Source: CAYOID01 sp964573115
GTDB lineage: Bacteria; Desulfobacterota; Desulfovibrionia; Desulfovibrionales; Desulfothermaceae
Direction of reading: 5' to 3'
Length of the DNA: 64,000 bases
Assembly: GCA_964573115.1 (NCBI GenBank)
Contig: CAZNIP010000003.1
Span: 10,148-74,147, forward strand
Position 1 is the stretch's first letter, and every line of letters begins with the position of its first letter. Under the pieces are notes generated by a model. The model made no database searches. It saw only the letters and a list, made by a program, of their open reading frames with translations, and had not been told where the DNA came from. Positions 17,078-24,823 of this stretch are shown piece after piece. Both the position numbers and the translations under genes were made by a program.

Positions 17078-18682
17078 GTGGCTATGGACAAAAAGGCGGA
17101 AAACCGACGTTTCTGGGTCAGTGAAGAGAAGAAGCTGGAGGCCAGGGTCCAGGAGGCCGTCAATCCTGGCGGTGACAAGGCTGTCGAGCGCCTGGCCAGG
17201 CAAGGCAAGCGTCCGGTCCGGGAGCTCATTCAAAACCTGATCGACCCAGGGTCGACTTTTTTTGAGCTGAGCCGGATTGCCGGGTTCGGCATGAACTATC
17301 CCGGAGTGGAGGATGTCCCCTGCGCCGGTGTGGTGACCGGGATCGGCAAGGTCCACGGCAACTGGACCATGGTTGTGGCCAACGACAGCCGGGTCAAGGC
17401 CGGAACCTACTTCCCGATCACCTTGAAGAAGCACATGCGGGCCCAGTTCATCGCCGAGCGATGCGGCCTGAACTGCGTCTACATCGCCGATTCCGGCGGG
17501 GCCTTTCTGCCCATGCAGGCCGATGTCTTTCCCGACGATCAGCACTTCGGGTCCATGTTCTACAACATGGCCCGGATGTCGGCCCAGGGTCTGAAGCAGA
17601 TCACCCTGAGCACCGGCGGAAACACGGCCGGCGGAGCCTACATCGTGTTCATGGCCTGCCAGGCGGTGATGATCGACGCCATGGCCTACTCCTTTCTTGG
17701 GGGGCCGCCCCTGGTCAAGGCGGCCACCGGGGAGGACATCACGGCTGAAGAGCTGGGCGGGGCCAAAGTGCACACCCAGATCTCAGGGGGGGCCGACTAC
17801 CTCTGCAGCTCCCAGGAGGAGGCCGTGGCCCGGGTCCGCGAAATTCTGGCCCTGGATCAGCCCAGAGGTCTGGCCGTGCACCGCTACCCGGAGAAGCCGC
17901 CCAGGGTGCCTGCGGAAAACCTGTATGAGCTCATGCCCCAGTCGGCGCAGCAGGGGATTGAGGTCCGAAGCATCCTCAAAACCATTGCCGACGACAGCGA
18001 GTTCTTCGAGTACAAGAAACGTTACGCCCATGGCCGCGGGGACAACATCGTGGCTGGAAAGATGCGGATCAAGGGCATCCCGGTGGGGGTCATCGCTTCC
18101 AATGGAGTGGGCATCATCTTTGTGGAGTCGGCCCGCAAGGCCACGGAATGGATCGTCCGCTGCTCCCAGGAGAAGATCCCTCTGCTGTTCATCCAGAACG
18201 CCCCGGGGTACATGGTCGGTTCAGAGTCTGAGCACATGGGGATCGGCAAGTACGGGGCCGACATGGTCCGGGCCGTGTCCTGCGCCCAGGTGCCCCGGGT
18301 TCAGCTGGTCATCGGACCAGATCACGGCGCCGCCAACTACGGGATGTGCGGCCGGGCCTACCGCCCCCACTTCCTGTTCGCCACCATGCGGTCCCGGACG
18401 TCGGTCATGAGCGGACGCAGCGCTGCCAGCGTGCTCCTGTCCATTGAGAAGCGCAAGCGCGAGGCTCAGGGCCAGGAGATGGGCCCGGAGGAAATTCAGG
18501 ATTTCCAGAACAGGATGATCGAAAAGTACGACGGCGAGGCCCATCCCTTTCACTGCGGAGCCCGCATCCTCAATGACCGGGTGCTCAAGTTCTCGGAGAT
18601 CCGGGACTGGCTGGGCATGGCCTTTGAGGTCAGCCTGCTCAGGCCCATCGGCGAACCGTCCTTCGGGAACTTCCGGTTCTGA
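17078..18682 (+). CDS. acyl-CoA carboxylase carboxyltransferase subunit (MCC beta type)
   Basis: A 534-residue biotin-dependent carboxyltransferase (AccD/PccB/MccB family). The N-terminal half contains ADSGGAFLPMQADVFPD and STGGNTAGGAYI, the acyl-CoA site with glycine-rich oxyanion loop; the C-terminal half has FIQNAPGYMVG and GMCGRAYRPHF, the carboxybiotin site. These match methylcrotonyl-CoA carboxylase beta. The biotin carboxylase/biotin carrier subunit (MCC alpha) is not in the window. A glutaconyl-CoA decarboxylase alpha role is the alternative. Start: GTG at 17078 with AGGAG 8 nt upstream; ATG at 17084 is possible. Confidence 0.85.
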   Translation: MAMDKKAENRRFWVSEEKKLEARVQEAVNPGGDKAVERLARQGKRPVRELIQNLIDPGSTFFELSRIAGFGMNYPGVEDVPCAGVVTGIGKVHGNWTMVVANDSRVKAGTYFPITLKKHMRAQFIAERCGLNCVYIADSGGAFLPMQADVFPDDQHFGSMFYNMARMSAQGLKQITLSTGGNTAGGAYIVFMACQAVMIDAMAYSFLGGPPLVKAATGEDITAEELGGAKVHTQISGGADYLCSSQEEAVARVREILALDQPRGLAVHRYPEKPPRVPAENLYELMPQSAQQGIEVRSILKTIADDSEFFEYKKRYAHGRGDNIVAGKMRIKGIPVGVIASNGVGIIFVESARKATEWIVRCSQEKIPLLFIQNAPGYMVGSESEHMGIGKYGADMVRAVSCAQVPRVQLVIGPDHGAANYGMCGRAYRPHFLFATMRSRTSVMSGRSAASVLLSIEKRKREAQGQEMGPEEIQDFQNRMIEKYDGEAHPFHCGARILNDRVLKFSEIRDWLGMAFEVSLLRPIGEPSFGNFRF

Positions 18683-18684
18683 AT

Positions 18685-18734
18685 GTTCAGCCGTCCTCTG
18701 GCCTGGCTGGAGGTCGAGGGTTGATGGTTGGGTG
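18685..18734 (+). repeat. modular intergenic repeat, fragment (copy R2)
   Basis: An imperfect hairpin (TTCAGCCGTCC, TCT, GGCCTGGCTGGA) followed by GGTCGAGGGTTGATGGTTG. These are the hairpin and first block of the repeat family; later blocks are missing. Confidence 0.6.
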
Positions 18735-18756
18735 AGCTCAAGGAAATCGTGAAACC

Positions 18757-18784
18757 AAGGACATGACAATAAGGACATGACAAT
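18757..18784 (+). repeat. two tandem copies of a 14-bp unit
   Basis: AAGGACATGACAAT occurs twice in tandem just before the AGGAGG of the third lyase gene. Probably a slippage duplication; it sets the leader spacing of that gene. Confidence 0.7.
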
Positions 18785-18798
18785 CAGGAGGCAGGACC

Positions 18799-19977
18799 AT
18801 GACCGAATACGATCTGTGGACCATCTTTCCCCGCATGCCCCGTAAGGTCACCATTGGCGACATCACCATCAGGGACGGGTTCCAGCACGAGGAAAAGTTC
18901 ATCTCCACCGCGGCCAAGAAGTTCTACCTGGAGGAGCTCATCTTTGCCGGTTGCCGGAACATCGAGGTCACCAACCTGGGCAACCCTTTCTTCATGCCTC
19001 AGTTTCGGGATGCCGAGGAGCTTCTGGCCCACCTGCGCAGCGACTGGTTCCAGAAGAGGTGTGCCCGAAAAGGGGTCAACTACGACGACATCTGCCTGAC
19101 CTGCATCACCATTCGGGAGCCGGCCGTGGATCGGGCCATTGAGCTCAAGGACAAAGGCATCGGACCGGACCGGCTCCTGATGATGGTCTCCACAGAGGAG
19201 GACCACCATTTTGCCAACTCCGGGACCACCCTGCCCGAATACTGGATGGAGGCGGAACGGTGCATCAAGAAGTGCAACGATGCCGGGATGAAGATGTGCG
19301 GGACGGTCTCCACCATCTGGGGCAGCCCCATCGGGGGGGCCACGGAGCTCAAGGACGCTGTGGAGTTCACCAAGCGCTGGCTGGAGATCGGGGCCCACGA
19401 TGTGGAGCACGCCGACCACGACGGGAGCGCATCGGCTCCGGAGGTCTATCGCTATTACGCCATGATCCTCGATGAAATCCCTGACACCAGCGTGCACATC
19501 GCCCATTTTCATGAAACCAAGCGGGTGGCTTCGGCTTCGGTCCTGGCTGCCCTCCAGGCCGGGATCACGCATTTCGAGGCCACCATGGGCGGTCTTGGCG
19601 GTCAGCCGGCCAATTTTCTCGATGATTGTCCGGTCAAGGGCACCGGGGAGTACTACTACGAAGACCCCCGGTTTGTCGGGCTGATCTGCCTCGAAGATCT
19701 GCTGGTTCAGGTCGATGAGATGGGCATCGAGCACGGCTACGATGTTGACAGAGTCCTCTGGCTGGGCAAGAAAATGGAAAAGACCATCGGGCGCAAGCTG
19801 CGTTCCGAGGCGGTGGTCAACGGCCGGACCCTGAAGGAGGGCCATCCCCAGTTTGCCAGGCCGGGACTGGGCAAGCGCAAGGAAAAGCTGGGTGAAACGC
19901 CGGGGCAGAAGGTCCCCTCAGACTGGAAGGACCTGGCAGAGCTCCCGGAGAGGTACAGAGCCCCCTCAGCCTCCTGA
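18799..19977 (+). CDS. HMG-CoA lyase-like pyruvate carboxyltransferase-domain protein (copy 3)
   Basis: A 392-residue HMGL-like TIM barrel. The start RKVTIGDITIRDGFQHEEKF retains the catalytic RDG. HFHETKRVASASVLAAL corresponds to the metal-binding histidine strand, and GGLGGQPANFLDDCPVKGTG replaces the normal cysteine loop. The extra ~70 C-terminal residues after the barrel are charged and not in HMG-CoA lyase itself. Substrate is uncertain: HMG-CoA lyase or a related aldolase such as a citramalate-type enzyme. AGGAGG at 18787 precedes the ATG. It is the last lyase of the cluster. Confidence 0.78.
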   Translation: MTEYDLWTIFPRMPRKVTIGDITIRDGFQHEEKFISTAAKKFYLEELIFAGCRNIEVTNLGNPFFMPQFRDAEELLAHLRSDWFQKRCARKGVNYDDICLTCITIREPAVDRAIELKDKGIGPDRLLMMVSTEEDHHFANSGTTLPEYWMEAERCIKKCNDAGMKMCGTVSTIWGSPIGGATELKDAVEFTKRWLEIGAHDVEHADHDGSASAPEVYRYYAMILDEIPDTSVHIAHFHETKRVASASVLAALQAGITHFEATMGGLGGQPANFLDDCPVKGTGEYYYEDPRFVGLICLEDLLVQVDEMGIEHGYDVDRVLWLGKKMEKTIGRKLRSEAVVNGRTLKEGHPQFARPGLGKRKEKLGETPGQKVPSDWKDLAELPERYRAPSAS

Positions 19978-20036
19978 GTCCTGGAGTCGGATCGTGCTGA
20001 GCGGGCCTTGACGTGCGATCTCAATCCTCGTGACGT

Positions 20037-20158
20037 GTCGATAGAGAGTTCGACTCGGCCAGTTTGATCAGGGAAGAAGCTCTGTCCAGTGACTTCACAT
20101 GAAGGCCCTCTTCCTGAACACCGACACCTGAAAACCTGTGATTGAGTTTCATACGAGC
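20037..20158 (+). repeat. modular intergenic repeat (copy R3)
   Basis: Contains ACTCGGCCAGTTTGATCA, then GGGAAGAAGCTCTGTCCAG, then CACCTGAAAACCTGTGATTG and the terminal GAGTTTCATACGAG. It fills most of the 259-bp gap between the third lyase and the cupin regulator. Confidence 0.8.
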
Positions 20159-20200
20159 CCAGCCAAAGACTGATACGCCTGTGAATGGATAAGACCTGTG

Positions 20201-20224
20201 TCAGTTTTGCCAGAGCAAAACTGA
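20201..20224 (+). promoter_or_regulatory. hairpin directly before the cupin-regulator ribosome site
   Basis: TCAGTTTTGC and GCAAAACTGA pair over 10 bp with loop CAGA; AAGGAG follows at 20224. Formation of the stem could affect translation of the downstream regulator. Confidence 0.5.
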
Positions 20225-20236
20225 AAGGAGCCATAG

Positions 20237-20872
20237 ATGGACAAGAACCAGAAGCCTTACATCAATGTGGACTATTTTGAGGACCTGACAGGGGATGTTG
20301 GAAAGCCGGGCAGCGCCTCGGTCCAAGAGATCGGGAACCGGGTCCGGGAGCTGCGGGAGGAAAAAAAGGTCTCTCTGGATGAGCTCGCGGACATGACCGG
20401 CTTTGAAACCGCTTTTCTGGCTGACATCGAAAGCGGCAAGGTCCAGCCTCAGCTGGGGACGGTGATGAAGCTGTCCAAGGCCCTGGACAGTGCCTTCAGC
20501 CGGATCCTGTCAGGGACCGGGGACAAGCTCTACTCCATCACCAGGAGGGATGAACGCAAGAGCGTCTCCAGGACAGCCTCGCCCAGGGGCCAGCGGAGGC
20601 TCTACTCCTACCAGAGCCTGGCACCTGAGGTGCAGGGGCGGCACATGGAGGCACTCATGGTCCAGCTGGAGGAGAACCCGGACGAGGAGACCTCGCTGCA
20701 CGAAGGGGAGGAGTTCATCTTCGTCCTGGAGGGAACCGTTCTGCTCAAGCTGGGTGAAGAGCGTTTTGAGCTTGAACCCGGAGACAGTGTCTATTACCTT
20801 TCCAGCCAGCCTCATCTGGTGGCGGCCAAGGCGGGTCGGGCCACGATTCTGGCTGTCCTCTACGAGGGATGA
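20237..20872 (+). CDS. XRE-family transcriptional regulator with cupin domain
   Basis: A 211-residue regulator. Residues about 30-90 form an XRE helix-turn-helix (IGNRVRELREEKKVSLDELADMTGF...LADIESGKVQP), and residues about 130-210 form a small cupin beta barrel (HEGEEFIFVLEGTVLLKLGEERFELEPGDSVYY) that probably senses a small molecule. Such proteins control catabolic operons. AAGGAG precedes the ATG. Only 38 bp separate it from acetoacetate-CoA ligase, so it is likely co-transcribed with, and may control, that gene. Confidence 0.88.
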   Translation: MDKNQKPYINVDYFEDLTGDVGKPGSASVQEIGNRVRELREEKKVSLDELADMTGFETAFLADIESGKVQPQLGTVMKLSKALDSAFSRILSGTGDKLYSITRRDERKSVSRTASPRGQRRLYSYQSLAPEVQGRHMEALMVQLEENPDEETSLHEGEEFIFVLEGTVLLKLGEERFELEPGDSVYYLSSQPHLVAAKAGRATILAVLYEG

Positions 20873-20910
20873 AAACCATCTGGACCTGAACACAAGGGGG
20901 TAAGCGAGCG

Positions 20911-22866
20911 ATGGGCAAAAAACTCTGGGAGCCCTCACCGGAGAGGGTCTCAACCACGAACATGTTCAAGTTCATGCAGAAGATGAACCGCAAGCATGGG
21001 CTTGCTCTTGAGCGGTACAGCGACCTCTACACCTGGTCGGTGGAGAACATCGCTCAGTTCTGGGCTGAGGTGTGGGAAGCGGCCGATGTCATCCATTCCG
21101 CCCCGTACGATCAGGTCGTGGACGACCCTGACAGGATGCCGGGTGCGAAGTGGTTTCAGGGGGCCAGGCTCAACTTTGCCGAGAACCTGCTCCGGTTCAG
21201 GGACGACCATGTGGCCCTGGTCTTCAAGGGCGAAGGCCAGTCCCCCCGGAAAGTGACCTATGCAGACCTCTACGCCGAGGTGGCCCGAGTGGCCGCAGCC
21301 CTCAAGGAGCTGGGCATCCAGCCTGGTGACCGGGTCGTGGGCTACATGCCCAACATGCCCGAGACCATCGTGGCCATGCTGGCGGCGACCAGCCTGGGAG
21401 CGACCTGGTCCTCGTGCTCCCCGGACTTCGGGATCAAAGGCGTTCTGGACAGGTTCGGCCAGATCAGGCCCAAGGTCCTGTTCACGGCCGACGGCTACTT
21501 CTTCAAGGGCAAGTCCCTGGACAGCCTGGAGCGGCTGGAGAGCATCCTGGAGGAGATCCCCTCGGTGGAACAGGTCGTTGTCGTGCCCTACACCAGGATC
21601 GATCCCGACATTTCCAGGATCAAAAACGGGGTCATGTATTCCGAGTTCAAGAAGAGCGGACCGGTTCCAGAGCTCGACTTTGCCCAGCTTCCTTTTGATC
21701 ACCCCCTGTACATCATGTACTCGTCTGGCACGACGGGCCTGCCCAAGTGCATGGTCCAGGGGAGCGGCGGGGTGCTCCTGCAGCACATCAAGGAGCTGAT
21801 GCTCCACACGGATGTCAGCCGGGACGACACCGTTTTTTACTTCACCACCTGCGGATGGATGATGTGGAACTGGCTGACCTCGGGCCTGGCCCTGGGGGCC
21901 ACCCTGATCCTCTACGACGGCAACCCCTTCCACCCTTCTCCTGGGGTGCTCTGGGAGCTGGCCGAGCAGGTGGACATGACCGTGTTCGGGACCAGCGCAG
22001 GCTATCTGGCCGCGCTCGAAGCCGCAGGGGTCAGGCCTGGCAAGGAGTTCGACCTTTCGGATCTGCGGGCAGTGCTGTCCACTGGTTCGCCCCTGTCTGA
22101 AGAGGGCTTCGAGTTTGTCTACCGGGAGATCAAGGAGGACCTCCAGCTGGCTTCGATTTCAGGGGGAACTGATCTGAACGGCTGTTTCGCCCTGGGCAAC
22201 CCGATCAGCCCTGTCTACAGCGGGGAGCTGCAGTGCCGGGGCCTGGGGATGAAGGTCTTTGCCTACAATGAGCAGGGTGAGCCGGTGACCAACCAGCAGG
22301 GAGAGCTGGTCTGCACGGCAGCTTTTCCGTCCATGCCCATTTACTTCTGGGACGATCCGGACGGGCAGAAGTACCACAGGGCCTATTTCGACGTCTTCCC
22401 CGGCGTCTGGCGCCACGGCGACTTTATCGAGATCAACGACCGTGGCGGGGTGGTCATCTACGGCCGCTCCGACGCCACCCTCAATCCCGGCGGAGTGAGG
22501 ATCGGCACGGCTGAGATCTACCGCCAGGTGGACCAGGTGGACGAAGTCGAGGACAGTCTGGTCATCGGCCAGCAATGGAAGAACGATGTCCGGGTCATTC
22601 TCTTTGTCAAGCTCTTTCCTGACTTTGAGCTGACTGAGGATCTGAAGTCCAAGATCAAGAAGGCCATCCGGGCCAATGCCTCCCCACGGCATGTCCCGGC
22701 CAAAATCGTCCAGATTCCGGACATCCCGTACACCTTGAACATGAAAAAGGTCGAACTGGCCGTGAAGAAGATCATTCACGGCCAGCAGGTCATGAACAGG
22801 GATTCGCTCAGGAATCCGGAATGTTTGGAGTACTATGCCTCCCTTCCGGAGCTTCAGGAGGACTGA
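20911..22866 (+). CDS. acetoacetate--CoA ligase
   Basis: A 651-residue AMP-forming ligase of the acetoacetyl-CoA synthetase family. The N-terminal GARLNFAENLL segment is typical of this family; the P-loop-like YSSGTTGLPKCMVQG is near residue 270 and the C-terminal catalytic lysine region is near VPDIPYTLNMKKVELAVK. It activates acetoacetate with ATP and CoA. This closes the leucine-type pathway by reactivating the acetoacetate released by HMG-CoA lyase. Length matches the family. Strong terminators follow. Confidence 0.92.
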   Translation: MGKKLWEPSPERVSTTNMFKFMQKMNRKHGLALERYSDLYTWSVENIAQFWAEVWEAADVIHSAPYDQVVDDPDRMPGAKWFQGARLNFAENLLRFRDDHVALVFKGEGQSPRKVTYADLYAEVARVAAALKELGIQPGDRVVGYMPNMPETIVAMLAATSLGATWSSCSPDFGIKGVLDRFGQIRPKVLFTADGYFFKGKSLDSLERLESILEEIPSVEQVVVVPYTRIDPDISRIKNGVMYSEFKKSGPVPELDFAQLPFDHPLYIMYSSGTTGLPKCMVQGSGGVLLQHIKELMLHTDVSRDDTVFYFTTCGWMMWNWLTSGLALGATLILYDGNPFHPSPGVLWELAEQVDMTVFGTSAGYLAALEAAGVRPGKEFDLSDLRAVLSTGSPLSEEGFEFVYREIKEDLQLASISGGTDLNGCFALGNPISPVYSGELQCRGLGMKVFAYNEQGEPVTNQQGELVCTAAFPSMPIYFWDDPDGQKYHRAYFDVFPGVWRHGDFIEINDRGGVVIYGRSDATLNPGGVRIGTAEIYRQVDQVDEVEDSLVIGQQWKNDVRVILFVKLFPDFELTEDLKSKIKKAIRANASPRHVPAKIVQIPDIPYTLNMKKVELAVKKIIHGQQVMNRDSLRNPECLEYYASLPELQED

Positions 22867-22867
22867 C

Positions 22868-22899
22868 TCAATGTCAGCCGGTGGACCGGCTGACATTGA
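22868..22899 (+). repeat. perfect inverted repeat after acetoacetate-CoA ligase
   Basis: TCAATGTCAGCCGGT and ACCGGCTGACATTGA pair over 15 bp across two bases, starting just after the stop codon. Likely mRNA 3'-end protection. Confidence 0.65.
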
Positions 22900-22904
22900 A
22901 GACA

Positions 22905-22937
22905 AAGAGCCCGCGTCCTTTTCGGACGCGGGCTCTT
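22905..22937. terminator. bidirectional rho-independent terminator
   Basis: AAGAGCCCGCGTCC and GGACGCGGGCTCTT form a 14-bp stem with loop TTTTC. It ends the acetoacetate-CoA ligase transcript and can also serve the convergent adk gene. Confidence 0.85.
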
Positions 22938-22952
22938 GCGTGTCAGTCTTCC

Positions 22953-22987
22953 TGATTTCAAAGCAGCCGGAGGCTGCTTTGAAATCA
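22953..22987. terminator. hairpin overlapping the adk stop codon
   Basis: TGATTTCAAAGCAGCC and GGCTGCTTTGAAATCA pair over 16 bp with loop GGA. The stop codon of adk (minus strand) lies inside the stem. Confidence 0.65.
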
Positions 22988-23659
22988 GCAGTTGAGCTGA
23001 TTGAGGAGGTTCTGCTTGATGGACTGGATGTCGCCTGAGCCGTCCAGGGCGATGTATCTGGTCTTGTCCTCTTCAGCCAGACCTTTGAAGAAATAGGCTG
23101 CCGCCAGGGTCCCGGTCTGGGTGTCGTAGTAGATGGAGTGCCGTTTGTCGATGGCTTCCTCGTCCTGGTCGTCGGATCTGGCCTTGAGCTCCCCGCCGCA
23201 GATCCGGCACTTGTCTCCGTCCGGCTTGATGGCCTCAATGTAGATGTTGTTGGGGTGGTTGTTGTCGTTGACGCACAACCGGCGGCCCATGATGCGGTTC
23301 TTGGCCGTCTGGCGGTCGAGCTCGATCTCGATCACGGCGTCGAGGCCCAGGCCTTCCTGCTGGATGGCCTCCCAGAGCTTTTTGGCCTGTTCGATGTTCC
23401 GGGGAAAGCCGTCCAGCAGCCAGCCATTGGCCCCTTTGGCCTTCAAGGTCTCCAGAACCATGGGGATGGTGATGTCGTCAGGCACGAGCTCGCCACGGTC
23501 AATGAACTCCTTGGCCTTCTTGCCCAGATCGGTGCCCTGCCCGATGTGCTCCCGGAAGATCACCCCGGATTCGATGTGAGCCACGTTGCATTTTTCTTTG
23601 ACCAGAGATCCCTGGGTGCCTTTACCGCTGCCGTTGGGGCCGAAAATGAGTATGTTCAT
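22985..23659 (-). CDS. adk: adenylate kinase
   Basis: Converts AMP and ATP to two ADP in the cytoplasm. The 224-residue protein begins MNILIFGPNGSGKGTQ, whose GPNGSGKGT is the P-loop; DGFPRN, the adenylate kinase signature, is at about residue 85-90. The LID region holds CRICG and is cysteine-containing, suggesting zinc or a remnant of it. The ATG at 23659 is chosen because GAGGAGG lies 5 nt upstream; a TTG/ATG extension upstream adds no homology. Its promoter is visible at 23692-23720. Confidence 0.94.
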   Translation of the reverse strand: MNILIFGPNGSGKGTQGSLVKEKCNVAHIESGVIFREHIGQGTDLGKKAKEFIDRGELVPDDITIPMVLETLKAKGANGWLLDGFPRNIEQAKKLWEAIQQEGLGLDAVIEIELDRQTAKNRIMGRRLCVNDNNHPNNIYIEAIKPDGDKCRICGGELKARSDDQDEEAIDKRHSIYYDTQTGTLAAAYFFKGLAEEDKTRYIALDGSGDIQSIKQNLLNQLNC

Positions 23660-23691
23660 CACTCCCTCCTCTTTAAGAAAATTTTCACAAA

Positions 23692-23720
23692 CTGATAGCC
23701 CGCAAAGCAACTGCTGTCAA
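23692..23720 (-). promoter_or_regulatory. sigma-70 promoter for adk
   Basis: On the minus strand TTGACA (23715-23720), a 17-nt spacer and TATCAG (23692-23697). Transcription would start about 25 nt before the adk ATG. Confidence 0.65.
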
Positions 23721-23785
23721 TGTTCATCATCATGATCTTTTTGAAAAAAGACAGCTCATGTTCGATTGTGAACGCGGTCGTTCCT

Positions 23786-23982
23786 CTTCAGCTCAGCCGC
23801 TGGCTGCGCTGAAGGTCGAAGGTTGAGGGTTGAAGGTGGATGGGAGACAGACAATTCGACCCTTCACATGAGGACATCCAACTCGGCCAGTTTGATCGGT
23901 GAAGAAACTTCTGCATGTTGACTTCATTTTCTTGAATCCGACACCTGAAACCTGAACACCTGTGATCAAGTTTCATACGAGC
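23786..23982 (+). repeat. modular intergenic repeat (copy R4)
   Basis: Hairpin CTTCAGCTCAGCC/GCT/GGCTGCGCTGAAG (23786-23814), then GGTCGAAGGTTGAGGG, then ACTCGGCCAGTTTGATC with GAAGAAACTT, then CACCTGAAACCTGAACACCTGTG and AAGTTTCATACGAG. A nearly full copy; it fills the 300-bp gap between adk and thiE, where I see no gene. Confidence 0.85.
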
Positions 23983-24010
23983 GCCCCTGGTCGACCGGCA
24001 TCAGGGCTGT

Positions 24011-24661
24011 TCAGGTCCTGGTCTCCTGTCTGGCCAGGCGAATGGCCCGAATGAGCGTGGAGGATCTGTCCAGGGGGGAGTCTGCGGCGCAGATCGCTGA
24101 AACAACAGCCACCCCGCGGATTCCTGTTCTGACGACCTGGGTGACGTTGTCCTGGTTGATGGAGCCGATGGCCACCAGGGGATGTCTGGACGATTCGAGC
24201 AGGGCCTGAAGTCCCTGGATGCCCAGGGCTTCTTTGGCATCTTCTTTGGTGGCGGTGGGGAAGACCGGTCCGGCTCCAAGGTAGTCCACTGGCAGGGCAT
24301 TGGCCTCGAGAACCTCCTTTCGGGAGTTGACCGAGAGCCCGAGGGCCATGTCCAGGCCGGCCAGGGCCCGGACATCGCTGACGTGCATGTCCTCCTGGCC
24401 GACATGGAGGCCGTCGGCCCCGACCGCCAGGGCCACATCCAGGCGATCGTTGATGAACAGGGGGATCCTTTTTGGCTCAAGGCGCTTTTTCAGCGCTCTG
24501 CCAAGCTGGACAAACTCTCTGGTCTGGAGGTGCTTTTCCCTGAGCTGGACTGCGGTGACGCCTCCCTGGACAGCCTGGGCCACAATGTCCAGAAGGTCTC
24601 TGCCCTGGCACAGGGGGCGATCTGTGACCAGCATCAGGCTCAGGTCGAAGTCGTGCTGCAT
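24011..24661 (-). CDS. thiE: thiamine-phosphate synthase
   Basis: Joins HMP-PP and the thiazole phosphate to form thiamine monophosphate. The 216-residue TIM barrel shows LMLVTDRPL at the N-terminus, GGVTAVQLREK (pyrophosphate/thiazole site), LFINDRLDVALAVGADGLHVGQEDM and the GPVFPTATKEDA loop. Length is typical. A good promoter lies 39 nt upstream and leaves a leader of only about 30 nt, so no TPP riboswitch can fit. It is a solitary thi gene here. Confidence 0.93.
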   Translation of the reverse strand: MQHDFDLSLMLVTDRPLCQGRDLLDIVAQAVQGGVTAVQLREKHLQTREFVQLGRALKKRLEPKRIPLFINDRLDVALAVGADGLHVGQEDMHVSDVRALAGLDMALGLSVNSRKEVLEANALPVDYLGAGPVFPTATKEDAKEALGIQGLQALLESSRHPLVAIGSINQDNVTQVVRTGIRGVAVVSAICAADSPLDRSSTLIRAIRLARQETRT

Positions 24662-24699
24662 GTCGTGCTGTCCTGTCCGGTTGCGGTCGAACTCTCCGC

Positions 24700-24728
24700 A
24701 TTCTACGAGGGGCGGGAGACGATGTCCA
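24700..24728 (-). promoter_or_regulatory. sigma-70 promoter for thiE
   Basis: On the minus strand TGGACA (24723-24728), a 17-nt spacer and TAGAAT (24700-24705); each box matches the consensus at five of six positions. Confidence 0.65.
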
Positions 24729-24731
24729 GTT

Positions 24732-24760
24732 TTGACAATGGGTCATCATCGCAGTAGAAA
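24732..24760 (+). promoter_or_regulatory. sigma-70 promoter for the RND efflux operon
   Basis: TTGACA (24732-24737), a 17-nt spacer and TAGAAA (24755-24760). The -35 boxes of this promoter and the thiE promoter are 3 bp apart on opposite strands. Confidence 0.55.
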
Positions 24761-24823
24761 AGAGGATCACAACAGCAGTCGACCGCTCGACAACGAACCG
24801 TTCTCCCGGAGAGCTGGATCACG

